From Pseudoduganella lutea (GTDB taxonomy: Bacteria; Pseudomonadota; Gammaproteobacteria; Burkholderiales; Burkholderiaceae_D): 64,000 nucleotides of DNA. Position numbers and translations under genes: made by a program. Positions 13,627 through 23,252 of the stretch are shown here, one piece after another. Location of the stretch: contig NZ_CP035913.1 in assembly GCF_004209755.1 (NCBI RefSeq), forward strand, positions 5,704,001 to 5,768,000, in the 5' to 3' direction. Below the pieces are notes generated by a model. It did no database searches. It worked only from the letters and a program-made list of their open reading frames with translations, and was not told where the DNA came from. The first letter of the stretch is position 1. Each line of letters begins with the position of its first letter.

Positions 13627-14159
13627 CCGTGCGCGAGATCCTCCGGATGGGCGACCCGCGCCTGCTGCGGCAGGCCGACCCGGTGCGCGATTTCGATACC
13701 CCGGCGCTGCACGCGCTGATCGCCGACATGTTCGACACCATGCATGCCGCGAATGGCGCCGGCCTCGCCGCGCCGCAGATCGGCGTCAACCTGCAGGTGG
13801 TGATCTTCGGCTTCAAGTCGAACGTGCGCTACCCGAACGCGCCGCAGGTGCCGGAAACGGTGCTGATCAACCCGGTGCTTTCGCCGCTGTCGGAAGACAA
13901 GGAAGAAGGCTTCGAGGGCTGCCTTTCCGTGCCGGGCCTGCGCGGCAGCGTGCCACGCTATACGCGCCTGCATTACGAAGGCTTCGACCAGCACGGCAAC
14001 CCGATCGTGCGCGACGCCGAAGGTTTCCATGCCCGCGTGGTGCAGCACGAGGTGGACCACCTGCACGGCATCCTGTATCCCGCGCGGATCGTCGATTTCT
14101 CGAAGTTCGGGTTTACCAGCGTGATGTTCCCGGAACTGGATCCGGATGACGACGATTGA
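13623..14159 (+). CDS. def: Peptide deformylase
   Basis: Def removes the formyl group from the initiator methionine of nascent proteins. All three motifs are present in 178 residues: [10 protein letters not shown] (45-54), EGCLSVPG with metal ligand Cys100, and QHEVDHLHG with His142, catalytic Glu143 and His146. The start is GTG 13623, overlapping the galU stop; a second in-frame GTG lies at 13629. The tail ends in an acidic DPDDDD. Map, which acts in the next step, lies 9 kb away on the other strand. Confidence 0.95.
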   Translation: MTVREILRMGDPRLLRQADPVRDFDTPALHALIADMFDTMHAANGAGLAAPQIGVNLQVVIFGFKSNVRYPNAPQVPETVLINPVLSPLSEDKEEGFEGCLSVPGLRGSVPRYTRLHYEGFDQHGNPIVRDAEGFHARVVQHEVDHLHGILYPARIVDFSKFGFTSVMFPELDPDDDD

Positions 14160-14190
14160 GCAGGGGAGACTGGTGTAGCGAGGGAAAACC

Positions 14191-14241
14191 GGTGTCTGAC
14201 ACTATTTTCCGGGGAGGCTTCGGAAAATAGTGTCAGACACC
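14191..14241. repeat. Perfect 21-bp inverted repeat, GGTGTC palindrome family
   Basis: The arms 14191-14211 and 14221-14241 are exact reverse complements, each combining the core GGTGTCTGACAC with the tail TATTTTCCG, around a 9-nt loop. It lies 31 nt behind def. It may act as a terminator or transcript stabiliser, but it lacks a T tract. The 331-nt gap 14160-14490 holds this, the next repeat and a promoter. Confidence 0.8.
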
Positions 14242-14269
14242 TGATGCATCCGGCGCCAGGTGAGTGCCT

Positions 14270-14320
14270 GGTGTCGGACACTTTTTCCGGGCGCATCGTC
14301 CGGAAAAGGTGTCGGACACC
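14270..14320. repeat. Near-perfect 21-bp inverted repeat, second copy
   Basis: The arms 14270-14290 and 14300-14320 pair with about two mismatches. They share the GGTGTCGGACAC core and the TTTTCCGG tail with the preceding repeat. Tandem placement of two such hairpins suggests a REP-like doublet. Confidence 0.75.
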
Positions 14321-14369
14321 GGTGTTCGCCAGCACGCAATCCGTGCCGGTAAGCACTGCATTTCGATAT

Positions 14370-14411
14370 GCGCCAACGATCATTGGCGCGACAGTAAATC
14401 TGGCGTAATAT
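14370..14411 (+). promoter_or_regulatory. Promoter with operator-like palindrome before the OPT gene
   Basis: TTGGCG (14383-14388) and TAATAT (14406-14411) are 17 nt apart, a good sigma-70 promoter about 80 nt before the transporter ATG. The -35 lies inside the palindrome GCGCCAA (14370-14376) / TTGGCGC (14383-14389) with a 6-nt spacer, which could be a repressor site. No regulator gene is adjacent. Confidence 0.5.
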
Positions 14412-14490
14412 CCCGGCCAGCATTCAATGCCCAGTCACGCACCCAACAACAATCCCGGATTACAAATCCGGGCCATCGGGAGAAACCAGG

Positions 14491-16482
14491 ATGAGCCAAC
14501 CCTCTTCGTCCAATCCACTTGAATTTTCGGCGCGGGGGATCATCCTCGGCATCCTCATCACGCTGGTCTTCACGGCCGCGCAAGTCTACCTCGGCCTCAA
14601 GGTGGGCCTCACGTTCGCCACGTCGATCCCCGCGGCCGTCATCTCGATGGCGCTGCTGTCCGCCTTCAAGGATGCGACGATCCAGGAAAACAATATCGTG
14701 CAGACGATCGCCTCGGCGGCCGGCACGCTGGCGTCGGTGATCTTCGTGCTGCCCGGCCTGCTCATGATCGGCTGGTGGGCGCAGATCCCGTTCTGGCCCG
14801 TGTTCGGCGCCTGCGCGATCGGCGGCATCCTGGGCGTGATGTACACGATTCCGCTGCGCCGCGCGCTGGTGTCGCAGTCGAAGTTGCCTTACCCGGAAGG
14901 CGTGGCCGCGGCCGAGGTGCTGAAGGTGGGCACGCAGTCGCGCGCCGGCGCGCAGGAAGGCAAGGCCGGCCTGAAGGCCGTGGTGCTGGGCACGCTGGCC
15001 TCGGCGTTCTTTGCCGCGCTGGCCGGCGCCAAGCTGGTATCCCACGAGGTGGCGCATTACTTCCGCTTCGGCAGCGGCAGCGGCGCCACCGGCCTGGGTG
15101 CATCGACGTCGCTGGCATTGATCGGTGCCGGGCACCTGATGGGCATCACGGTCGGCATCGCCATGCTGGTCGGCCTCGTCATCGCCTGGGGCATCCTGGT
15201 GCCGGTGCTGACGGCGGCCACGCCGATGGCCGCCGGTGCCTCGGTCGCCGACCATGCGCTCGGCGTGTGGAGCACGCAGGTGCGCATGATGGGCGCCGGC
15301 ACGATCGGTGCCGCGGCGATCATCACGCTGGCCACGCTGGCCAAGCCCGTGCTGGGCGGCCTGAAGTCGGCGCTCGAAGCGTCGCGCGCGGCGAAGCACG
15401 GCGGCGCCGAAGTGCCGCGCGTGGAGCGCGACATGCCGATCTTCATCGTCGGCCTCGTCACGCTGATCTCGATGGTGCCGGCCGGCTGGCTGCTGTCGTC
15501 CTTCCTGGAAGGCGGCGTGCTGGCATCGATCGCCACGCCGCTGGTCGTCGTCGGCATCGGCTACATCCTCGTGGCCGGCCTGCTGGCGGCCGCCGTGTGC
15601 GGCTACATGGCGGGCCTGATCGGTTCGTCGAACTCGCCGGTGTCCGGCATTGCCATCCTCACGATCCTCGGCGCGGCCACCTCGGTGGGCTTCGTCGGCC
15701 GCGAAGTGCTGGGCCCCGATACCGCCCAGGCACTGATCGCGTTCGCACTGTTCGTCACCACCGTCGTGCTGGCGGTGGCCGTGATCGGCAACGACAACCT
15801 GCAGGACCTGAAGACGGGCCAGCTGGTCGGCGCCACGCCTTGGAAACAGCAGGTGGCGCTGATCATCGGCGTGTTCGCCGGCTCCTGCGTGGTGCCGCCG
15901 GTGCTCGGGCTGCTGAACGAAGCGTATGGTTTTGCCAGTGCGCCGAACCAGAACGCCATTTCAAGCCAGCCGCTGGCCGCGCCGCAGGCCACGCTGATCT
16001 CCACGCTGGCGCGTGGCGTGATCGGTGGCGACCTGCCGTGGCACCTGATCGGCTGGGGCGCCGTCATCGGCCTGGTGCTCGTGGCGATCGACTTCATGCT
16101 GAAGAAATCGAGCCACGGCAAGTACAGCCTGCCGCCGCTGGGCGTGGGCCTGGCCGTCTACCTGCCGTCGGCCGTGACCGCACCGGTCGTGGTCGGCGCC
16201 GTCGCCGGCTACTACTTTGAAAAATCGATGCGCGGCAAGACCTATGGCGAAGCCGCGTCGCGCGTGGGCGTTCTTGTCATGTCCGGCTTCATCGTCGGCG
16301 AGAGCCTGTTCAACGTGGCGCTGGCCGCGCTGATCGTGCTGTCCGGGGATGGCGAACCGCTGGCATTCGGTGCCGGTGTCGATGAATCCGTCGGCATGCT
16401 GATCGCGCTGGCCGTCGGTGCGGCGATCCTCGTCTCGCTGTACCGCTGGGCCGCCAATTCGGCGCGCAGGATCGAGCAATAA
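14491..16482 (+). CDS. OPT-family oligopeptide transporter
   Basis: This 663-residue inner-membrane protein has about 15-16 hydrophobic segments and the OPT-family features LPYPEGVAAAEVLKVG (about 132-147) and GSSNSPVSGIAILTILGAA (from about 378). Bacterial OPT proteins import peptides or peptide-like metal chelates, driven by the proton gradient; the substrate here is unknown. GGGAG lies before the ATG. It is monocistronic, with its own promoter. Confidence 0.9.
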   Translation: MSQPSSSNPLEFSARGIILGILITLVFTAAQVYLGLKVGLTFATSIPAAVISMALLSAFKDATIQENNIVQTIASAAGTLASVIFVLPGLLMIGWWAQIPFWPVFGACAIGGILGVMYTIPLRRALVSQSKLPYPEGVAAAEVLKVGTQSRAGAQEGKAGLKAVVLGTLASAFFAALAGAKLVSHEVAHYFRFGSGSGATGLGASTSLALIGAGHLMGITVGIAMLVGLVIAWGILVPVLTAATPMAAGASVADHALGVWSTQVRMMGAGTIGAAAIITLATLAKPVLGGLKSALEASRAAKHGGAEVPRVERDMPIFIVGLVTLISMVPAGWLLSSFLEGGVLASIATPLVVVGIGYILVAGLLAAAVCGYMAGLIGSSNSPVSGIAILTILGAATSVGFVGREVLGPDTAQALIAFALFVTTVVLAVAVIGNDNLQDLKTGQLVGATPWKQQVALIIGVFAGSCVVPPVLGLLNEAYGFASAPNQNAISSQPLAAPQATLISTLARGVIGGDLPWHLIGWGAVIGLVLVAIDFMLKKSSHGKYSLPPLGVGLAVYLPSAVTAPVVVGAVAGYYFEKSMRGKTYGEAASRVGVLVMSGFIVGESLFNVALAALIVLSGDGEPLAFGAGVDESVGMLIALAVGAAILVSLYRWAANSARRIEQ

Positions 16483-16563
16483 GAGTGAAGGCGGCGCGGC
16501 GTGGGGTCATCCCCGCGCCGGCACGCCTTTGTCGCACCCACATTTTGCAGGAGCGTACGTCGC

Positions 16564-17394
16564 ATGAATGCCATCGCAGGACATCGGCTGGGGCAGGGAA
16601 CCTGGTACATGGGCGAAAATGCCGCCGCCAGGAACGACGAGGTCCGCGCGCTGCAGCTGGGCATGGACCTCGGCATCACGCTGATCGACACCGCCGAGAT
16701 GTATGGCGAAGGCGGTGCCGAAAAGGTGGTGGGCGCGGCGATCGCCGGCCGGCGCGATGAAGTCACCCTCGTCAGCAAGGTCTATCCGCACAATGCCGGC
16801 CGCGCCGATGTGCAGCGCGCGTGCGAGCGCAGCCTGGCACGCCTGGGCACCGACCGCATCGACCTGTACCTGCTGCACTGGCGCGGCGGCGTGCCGCTGG
16901 CCGAAACGCTGGAAGGATTCGAACGGCTGCGCGCGGCCGGCAAGATCCTCGCTTATGGCGTGAGCAATTTCGATACCGCCGACATGGACGAAGCGGCGCG
17001 CGTTCCGGGCGGCAGGGCGATCGCCGCCAATCAGGTGATGTACAACCTGCGCCGGCGCGGCATCGAGTTCGACCTGCTGCCGTGGTGCCGCGAGCGCACC
17101 GTTCCCCTGATGGCTTACTCCCCGCTGGAATCGGGCCGGCGCGAACAGCAGCGCCTCTTCGCCGATCCGTCCCTGCGGCAGGTCGCGGACCGGCACGGCG
17201 CGACGCCCGCGCAGGTCGCGCTGGCATGGCTGATGGCGCAGCAGGGTGTCATCGCCATCCCGAAAGCGGTGCAGCCCGAGCACGTGCGCGCCAACCGCGC
17301 CGCGCTCGATATCGTGCTGACGTCCGAAGACCTCGCGGTGCTGGACGCGGCATTCCCGCCACCGGCACGGAAGATGCCGCTGGACGTGCTCTGA
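16564..17394 (+). CDS. Aldo/keto reductase
   Basis: This 276-residue TIM-barrel NADPH-dependent carbonyl reductase has the full catalytic tetrad: Asp42 and Tyr47 (DTAEMYGEG), Lys72 (LVSKVYPHN) and His105 (LLHWRGG). The C-terminal [17 protein letters not shown] is the usual cofactor-phosphate region. I chose ATG 16564 because it is preceded by AGGAG and family members start here; an in-frame ATG at 16501 would add 21 unrelated residues. It resembles the YeaE/morphine-dehydrogenase-like subgroup. The substrate is unknown. It converges on the diguanylate cyclase gene with a 25-nt gap. Confidence 0.9.
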   Translation: MNAIAGHRLGQGTWYMGENAAARNDEVRALQLGMDLGITLIDTAEMYGEGGAEKVVGAAIAGRRDEVTLVSKVYPHNAGRADVQRACERSLARLGTDRIDLYLLHWRGGVPLAETLEGFERLRAAGKILAYGVSNFDTADMDEAARVPGGRAIAANQVMYNLRRRGIEFDLLPWCRERTVPLMAYSPLESGRREQQRLFADPSLRQVADRHGATPAQVALAWLMAQQGVIAIPKAVQPEHVRANRAALDIVLTSEDLAVLDAAFPPPARKMPLDVL

Positions 17395-17419
17395 ATACCG
17401 GGAAGCGGCATCGCGCCGG

Positions 17420-18847
17420 CTAGGCGCTGCGAACGATCCGGTTGCGGCCGGATCTCTTTGCGGTGTAGAGCGCCGCATCGGCGGCGCCCAGCATCGCTTC
17501 GACGGGAATGGCTGGTTTGTCCCAGCATGCTACCCCGATGCTGACGGTGGAGTGCAGTGGCGCGTCGCCGCCCACCGCTACCGGGTGGGCGGCAAAGGCG
17601 TCGCAGATGCGCTGGGCGATCGCGCACGCGGCATCCGGGCTGCATCCGGGGAGTAACACGGCGAATTCCTCTCCACCCAGCCGGCCCAGCAGATCGCCCT
17701 TGCGCAGGTGCGACTGGGCGACGCCTGCAAAGCTGGTCAGGACGACGTCGCCCGCGGCATGACCGTGGTTGTCATTGACCGCCTTGAACAAATCGATATC
17801 CATCATCAGGACGGCCACTGGCTGGCGCTGCACCTTGGGCGTGGCCAGCACGGCTTCGGCACCGGTCATGAAACCGCCCCGGTTGAGCGCATGGGTCAGC
17901 GAGTCGTGGGAGGCGACATGCATCAGGCGGGCCAGCAGCGCATTGCGCGCCGCCATCACGCTCGCCACCGTCAATGGGGCCAGCGCCGTGAAGATCACGC
18001 CAACGCGTAGCGACATGACCGCCTCCTGGCTGTCGAAACTGGCGCCGATCAGCAAGGTGCCGTTGGAAATGGCGATCAGGGTCCACATCGAAAAGAACAG
18101 GGTGATGCAAGCCGTGGCGAACCGACCGTACGTTAGCGCGCACCAGAGCATGGCGGGAACCGGGTAGGGAATGACGCCCGGACCGCCAAGCTGCGTGCCC
18201 AGCCACAGGCTGGCGGCGAATGCGGCCAGCGGTGCGATTTCTTCCGCCCGCAGGCTGGGCCAGTCGGTGCGGCGCTTGTACCTGGCCAGCCCGCGCGACA
18301 GCGTGGGCATGGTCAGCATCACGGGCAGCATGGCGATGTAATTGACCAGTTCCGTGGAAAACCAGAAGGCGAAGCCGTGGGCCGGCGTGCCGCCATACAG
18401 CCGGGGATGGATAAAGAAGCCGGCCACGCCGGCGGCAGCCGCACCGCTGATAACCACCAGCACAAAGCGCACCATCGAGCTGGCATTCCGCAAGCCCCGG
18501 TGTGCCTCGCTCATGCGGGACAGCGCCAGATAACAGACTGACACGCCCATCAGGTTTGCCCAGATGAGCATGAGGGTCTTGGGCCAGCTTTGCAGCATTT
18601 CGGTGTCGCCCAGCACGTAGCCGATGATGGCGGCCGCCCAGTGCGCCAGTGTCGGGGGATGGGCGCGCCGGAGCAGCAGGCCGACCAGCACGGCGTTACT
18701 GGGCCAGAATGCCGACAGCGTGTCTGGCTGCGCCGTATAGATGCCGAAAATCGTGCAGGCGTAGACGATCACGCCGACCATCAGCGCGTCCTTCAGATCC
18801 ATGCTGGCGATTGACTGGCCGACAAGGGCAGTCCGGTTGGTACTCAT
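17420..18847 (-). CDS. Diguanylate cyclase with MASE1 sensor
   Basis: The 475 residues consist of an N-terminal MASE1 membrane sensor (about 20-305, eight or so hydrophobic segments) and a C-terminal GGDEF domain (about 312-475). The active-site loop is GGEEF (391-395), and the inhibitory I-site RKGD (382-385) lies five residues before it, so it should make c-di-GMP with product inhibition. The PilZ gene is 44 nt upstream on the same strand, so enzyme and candidate receptor are probably co-transcribed. The signal sensed by MASE1 is unknown. Confidence 0.93.
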   Translation of the reverse strand: MSTNRTALVGQSIASMDLKDALMVGVIVYACTIFGIYTAQPDTLSAFWPSNAVLVGLLLRRAHPPTLAHWAAAIIGYVLGDTEMLQSWPKTLMLIWANLMGVSVCYLALSRMSEAHRGLRNASSMVRFVLVVISGAAAAGVAGFFIHPRLYGGTPAHGFAFWFSTELVNYIAMLPVMLTMPTLSRGLARYKRRTDWPSLRAEEIAPLAAFAASLWLGTQLGGPGVIPYPVPAMLWCALTYGRFATACITLFFSMWTLIAISNGTLLIGASFDSQEAVMSLRVGVIFTALAPLTVASVMAARNALLARLMHVASHDSLTHALNRGGFMTGAEAVLATPKVQRQPVAVLMMDIDLFKAVNDNHGHAAGDVVLTSFAGVAQSHLRKGDLLGRLGGEEFAVLLPGCSPDAACAIAQRICDAFAAHPVAVGGDAPLHSTVSIGVACWDKPAIPVEAMLGAADAALYTAKRSGRNRIVRSA

Positions 18848-18891
18848 GCAGATCCCCTTCGATCACCGTGGCCGAGCCGGGGCTGGCGGGA

Positions 18892-19797
18892 TCAGCGCCG
18901 CCCCACCGCCATCTTGTCGATAGCCTGCGAGACGGTCGCCTGCATCTGCGGCGACAGGTTGACGAAGCGGCAGCCGATCTGCACCTGTTCGCCCAGCAGG
19001 AAGGAGCGGAAACGGCGCGACAGGCGCACTTCGAGGTCGCAGATGACGACGGCGTCGCCGAGCTCCAGCCGCACACGCTGCAGCTTGCGGCCGATGTGCA
19101 GGCCGGGTGCATCGCGCGGGGCGCAGCGCATGCCGATGCCGCCGGCGGCCACGTCGTACAACTGCATTTCATAGGGCGTGCCGAACATCACGAACGATGC
19201 CGTGTAGTTGCCGACCACCGGTGTTTCCAGGCGCTTGGCGGCGCGCCGGTTCAGCACCAGGCACAGTTCGGGGAAGGGGATTGGTACGAGCGATGCGGTG
19301 CCCGGCACCGGCATCCATTCGGCCGTGAGGTCGAACTGGAAGCGCGCGGAGTCGAGGCGGCTGACGAAGGTGCAAGGGCCCTCCGGCAGCACGACGCCGT
19401 CGCTGAGGCGCAGCGTGATGACCGGATCGGTGGCGTCGATGGCATCGATGCGCGCCAGGATGGGCGTGCCCGCGCCGTTCGCGTAGATCGTCACGGGTTC
19501 GCCACGGTCGTACAGGTTTTGCAGCGCCGCGCGGATATCGGCCGCGTCGGTGATCTCGTGGGGCTGGGACGCCAGCGGAATGGGGTCGACAATGTCCGCC
19601 GCGCCCAGCCTGCGGCGACGCGGCGACATCCCGGCGGTGACGAGATCGCCCGCTGCCTCCGTCCTGAGGTAGGCGGTCACGCCGCCGGATGCGGGCGACG
19701 GCGGCGTGTCCAGCCGCCGTTGCGCGCTGGCGCGCTGGACGGTCGTGGATTGCAGCCAGGGCAGGTGATCGCGGAGGTTCTTGGGCAGGAAGGTCAT
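18892..19797 (-). CDS. PilZ-domain c-di-GMP receptor, YcgR-like
   Basis: This 301-residue cytoplasmic protein has a YcgR-like N-terminal part (about 80-175) and a C-terminal PilZ domain (about 180-300). The c-di-GMP motif RxxxR is present as R185-AAK-R189. The second motif (D/N)xSxxG reads D215-V-A-A-G-G220, with Ser replaced by Ala, which may weaken binding. YcgR proteins slow the flagellar motor when c-di-GMP is high, but no flagellar genes are nearby. It lies just upstream of the MASE1-GGDEF gene on the same strand. Confidence 0.82.
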   Translation of the reverse strand: MTFLPKNLRDHLPWLQSTTVQRASAQRRLDTPPSPASGGVTAYLRTEAAGDLVTAGMSPRRRRLGAADIVDPIPLASQPHEITDAADIRAALQNLYDRGEPVTIYANGAGTPILARIDAIDATDPVITLRLSDGVVLPEGPCTFVSRLDSARFQFDLTAEWMPVPGTASLVPIPFPELCLVLNRRAAKRLETPVVGNYTASFVMFGTPYEMQLYDVAAGGIGMRCAPRDAPGLHIGRKLQRVRLELGDAVVICDLEVRLSRRFRSFLLGEQVQIGCRFVNLSPQMQATVSQAIDKMAVGRR

Positions 19798-19896
19798 GGC
19801 GGGACTCGGCAGTTTCAGTCTGCAAGGATATCAGCAAATCCTTTGATCGCAGTCAAGTTTATTGCCGTAGGGCTAGTCCAGGTCCTCGGTTTGTCG

Positions 19897-20646
19897 CTAA
19901 AAACGCTCATCCGGCGCGAGGTAGCGCCACTGGCCAACCGGCAGGTCACCCAGCTTGACCTTGCCGATGCGCACGCGCTTCAGGCCCACCACCTTCAGGC
20001 CGACCATATCGCACATGCGGCGAATCTGGCGCTTCTTGCCCTCGCGTAGCGTAAACGACAACTGGTCTTCGTTCTGCCAGCGCACCTTGGCGGGCAGCAG
20101 GGGCTTGCCGTCCATCCACAGGCCGTGGTTCAGCTTTTTCAGGTCCGCGTCGGGCAATTTTCCCGGCTTCGTGTATTCCACGCGCACCAGGTATTCCTTG
20201 TCGATGTCCGTGTCGTGGCCGATCAGGTGTTTCGCCACGCGGCCATCCTGCGTGAGCACGAGCAGGCCCACGGAATCGATGTCGAGCCGGCCGGCGGGCA
20301 CGAGGCTGCGCAGCTGCGTGGGGTGGAACTGCTCGGGCGACGGGTCGTCGGGCCAGTGGTTTTCCGGCTTGATCAGCGCCACGGCGGGCGTGTAGCCATC
20401 CTCGGCCTGGCCGCTGACATAGCCCATCGGCTTGTTGATCAGGATCGTCACGCGCTTGCTCTGCTCGGCGGCGGCCTGCCGCTCGACGGTGACTTTCTGG
20501 CTCGGATAGACTTTCGTGCCCAGTTCGGACACCACATTGCCATCCACGCGCACCCACCCTTTGGCGATCCATTCATCGGCTTCGCGGCGCGAGCACAACC
20601 CCAGTTCGGACATGCGTTTCGATAAACGCAACAATTCTTCAGACAT
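19897..20646 (-). CDS. rRNA pseudouridine synthase, RluB/RluE/RluF type
   Basis: The 249 residues contain an S4 RNA-binding domain (about 7-55, SELGLCSRREADEWI) and the RsuA/RluB-type catalytic domain. The catalytic Asp122 lies in AGRLDIDSVGLLVLT, and GKKRQIRRM is the usual RNA-contact motif. It isomerises a uridine in 23S rRNA. The short form without basic tails best fits RluF- or RluE-like members, but the site modified cannot be read from the sequence. The gene follows glnD on the same strand with a 7-nt gap. Confidence 0.9.
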   Translation of the reverse strand: MSEELLRLSKRMSELGLCSRREADEWIAKGWVRVDGNVVSELGTKVYPSQKVTVERQAAAEQSKRVTILINKPMGYVSGQAEDGYTPAVALIKPENHWPDDPSPEQFHPTQLRSLVPAGRLDIDSVGLLVLTQDGRVAKHLIGHDTDIDKEYLVRVEYTKPGKLPDADLKKLNHGLWMDGKPLLPAKVRWQNEDQLSFTLREGKKRQIRRMCDMVGLKVVGLKRVRIGKVKLGDLPVGQWRYLAPDERF

Positions 20647-20653
20647 TACAGAC

Positions 20654-23248
20654 TCAGACTTTCAAGGCTTCCAGTAAATCGGTTTCCAGCTGCAGTTGCG
20701 TGCGCGCGCTCGCCAGCGACTGGCCGTCGACGATGAACACGTCTTCCACGCGCTCGCCCAGGGTCATCACCTTGGCGGTGTGCAGGTTCACGCGGTATTT
20801 CGTCAGCACGTTGGCGATCGAGTACAGCAGGCCGGTGCGGTCGTTGGCCGTCACCGACAGCAGGTAGTACTGGCCGCGTTCGTCCGAACGCAGGTCCACG
20901 GTGGGCTGGATCGGGAACGTGCGCGACAGGCGCGACAGCCGGCCGCGCACGGGCGGCTGCATCGGCGCCTGCTTCTGCAGCAGGTCGCACAGTTCGTGCT
21001 CGATCAGGTTGATGATGTCGCGGTAGCTTTTTGCAAAGCTCTGCTCCGTCACCAGGAACGTGTCGAGCGCGTAGCCGTGCTTCGTGGTGTGGATCTTCGC
21101 ATCCAGGATCGAGAAATTCTTGCGGTCGAAGTAGCCGCAGATGCGCGCGAACAGGTCGGGCTGGTCCTTGACGTACACGGCGATCTGCAGGCCTTCGCCG
21201 ATCGGCGCCAGCCGGCATTTCACCACCGGCTTCTCGCTGTCCAGCCGGTCGTACAGGGCGCGTGTCTGCCAGGCGATGTCGGAGGCATCGTGGCGCAGGA
21301 AATACGCCATGTCGAGCTGCTTCCACAGCGCCTCGTGCGCCGATGGCGGCAGGCCATACAGCCGCAGCGTGGCCAGTGCTTCCTGCTGGCGGTTCTTCAG
21401 TTCGCGATCGGCCGAATGCGGTTCGCCGCCCAGCACCCGCAGCGTCATCTTGTACAGGTCTTCGAGCAGCTTGGCCTTCCAGGCATTCCACACCTTCGGG
21501 CTGGTGCCACGGATGTCGCACACCGTCAGCAGGTAAAGGCCGGTGAGGTGGCGTTCGTCGCGCACGGCCTTCGCGAACGCTTCGATCACGTCCGGGTCCG
21601 ACAGGTCCTGCTTCTGCGCCACGGTCGACATCAGCAGGTGGTGCTCGACGAGGAACGCCACCAGCTCCGTCTCGTCGGCGCTCATGCCGTGCTCCTGGCA
21701 GAACTGCACGGCGTCGGCCACGCCCAGCTTTGAATGGTCGCCGCCGCGGCCCTTGGCGATGTCGTGGAACAGCGCGGCCACGTACAGCAGCCAGTGCTGC
21801 GGGTAGTTGGCCATCAGCTGGCTGCAGTACGGATATTCGTGCGCGTGTTCCGTCATCGTGAAGCGGCGCATATTGCGCACCACCATCAGGATGTGCTGGT
21901 CCACCGTGTACACGTGGAACAGGTCGTGCTGCATCTGCCCCACGATCTTGCGGAAGTTCGGCAGGTAGCGGCCCAGGATCGACAGTTCGTTCATGCGGCG
22001 CAGCGCATGGATGATGCCGGAAGGCGCCTGCAGGATGCGCAGGAAGTAGGCGCGGTTGACGGGATCGGCGCGGAACGCGGCGTCGATCTCGAAACGCTCG
22101 TGCCACAGCGCGCGCGTGGCGCGGGCCGTGATGCCTTTCAGCGCGGGCCGCTCCGTCATCAGCACGAACACTTCGAGGATCGCCGACGGCGTGCGCGCGA
22201 ACACGTCGTCGCTGGCGATGTCGATGAAGCCATTGACTTCGTTGAAGCGCTCGTTGATCGGATGGGTGTCGCACCCTTGCGGGAACAGCATCGCCTCGAT
22301 GTTCTGCAGCATGATGGTGTTCAGCTGCACCACGGCCTTGGCGGCCCAGTAGTAGCGCTGCATCAGGTATTCGCTGGCGCGGCGCATGTGCACGCCGCTG
22401 CCGGTGGTCTGCAGGCCCAGGCTTTCGGCGATCGCCGTCTGCACGTCGAACACCAGGCGGTCTTCGCGGCGGCCGGCGTGCAGGTGCAGGCGCACGCGGA
22501 TATCCTTGAAGGCGCGCTCCTTTTCCATCAGCTGGCGCGCCTCGGTCTGCGTGATCAGGCCACGCGTGGCCAGCGTGCGCCACGAACTGGCCAGGCCCGC
22601 CGCCTTGGCCATCCACAGGATCACCTGCAGGTCGCGCAGGCCGCCGGGGCTTTCCTTGCAATTCGGTTCGAGCGAGAACGCGGTGTCTTCATACTTGGCG
22701 TGGCGCTGGCGCATCTCGGCGGTCTTCGCGTGGAAGAACGCCTGCGGGTCCATCGCCGCGTCGTAGGCGCGTTCCAGCTGCGCGAACAGTTCGGCGTTGC
22801 CGGTGACGAGCCGCGCTTCGAGCAGGCTCGTTTGCACCGTGATGTCGGCCTCGGATTCGGCCAGGCATTCCTCCACCGTGCGGATCGACGAGCCGATTTC
22901 CAGCCCCAGGTCCCACAGCAGCTGCACCAGTTCCTCAAGGCGGTGGCGGGTGTCCTCGTCCGGGCTCTGGCCCAGCAGGATCAGCACGTCCACGTCCGAA
23001 TAGGGGAACAGCTCGCCGCGGCCATAGCCGCCCACGGCCACCAGGGCCGTCTGCGCCGGCAGGCCGGCCGCCTGCCACGCCTGCGTCAGCACGTCGTCCA
23101 CGCTCTGGCGCAGGCTGCGCAGCAGCTTTTCCGGCTTGCCATCCTCGCGGAACGTGGCAATCACGACCTGGCGGTCGGACTTCAGCCGCAGCTTGAGGGA
23201 ACTGCGCAGCTGTTCACGGGGATCGCTGTTCATCGCGATGGAGGACAT
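20654..23248 (-). CDS. glnD: [Protein-PII] uridylyltransferase / uridylyl-removing enzyme
   Basis: GlnD is the glutamine sensor that adds UMP to PII under nitrogen limitation and removes it under excess. In 864 residues it has the nucleotidyltransferase motif GGYGRGELFPYSDVD (73-87), the PII-UTase helical region, an HD hydrolase domain (LFHDIAKGRGGDHS) and two C-terminal ACT domains (about 690-864). The length is normal. The ATG lies 4 nt after the map stop, so map and glnD form an operon. An internal ATG at 23233 is a less likely start. Confidence 0.97.
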   Translation of the reverse strand: MSSIAMNSDPREQLRSSLKLRLKSDRQVVIATFREDGKPEKLLRSLRQSVDDVLTQAWQAAGLPAQTALVAVGGYGRGELFPYSDVDVLILLGQSPDEDTRHRLEELVQLLWDLGLEIGSSIRTVEECLAESEADITVQTSLLEARLVTGNAELFAQLERAYDAAMDPQAFFHAKTAEMRQRHAKYEDTAFSLEPNCKESPGGLRDLQVILWMAKAAGLASSWRTLATRGLITQTEARQLMEKERAFKDIRVRLHLHAGRREDRLVFDVQTAIAESLGLQTTGSGVHMRRASEYLMQRYYWAAKAVVQLNTIMLQNIEAMLFPQGCDTHPINERFNEVNGFIDIASDDVFARTPSAILEVFVLMTERPALKGITARATRALWHERFEIDAAFRADPVNRAYFLRILQAPSGIIHALRRMNELSILGRYLPNFRKIVGQMQHDLFHVYTVDQHILMVVRNMRRFTMTEHAHEYPYCSQLMANYPQHWLLYVAALFHDIAKGRGGDHSKLGVADAVQFCQEHGMSADETELVAFLVEHHLLMSTVAQKQDLSDPDVIEAFAKAVRDERHLTGLYLLTVCDIRGTSPKVWNAWKAKLLEDLYKMTLRVLGGEPHSADRELKNRQQEALATLRLYGLPPSAHEALWKQLDMAYFLRHDASDIAWQTRALYDRLDSEKPVVKCRLAPIGEGLQIAVYVKDQPDLFARICGYFDRKNFSILDAKIHTTKHGYALDTFLVTEQSFAKSYRDIINLIEHELCDLLQKQAPMQPPVRGRLSRLSRTFPIQPTVDLRSDERGQYYLLSVTANDRTGLLYSIANVLTKYRVNLHTAKVMTLGERVEDVFIVDGQSLASARTQLQLETDLLEALKV

Positions 23249-23252
23249 GGGG

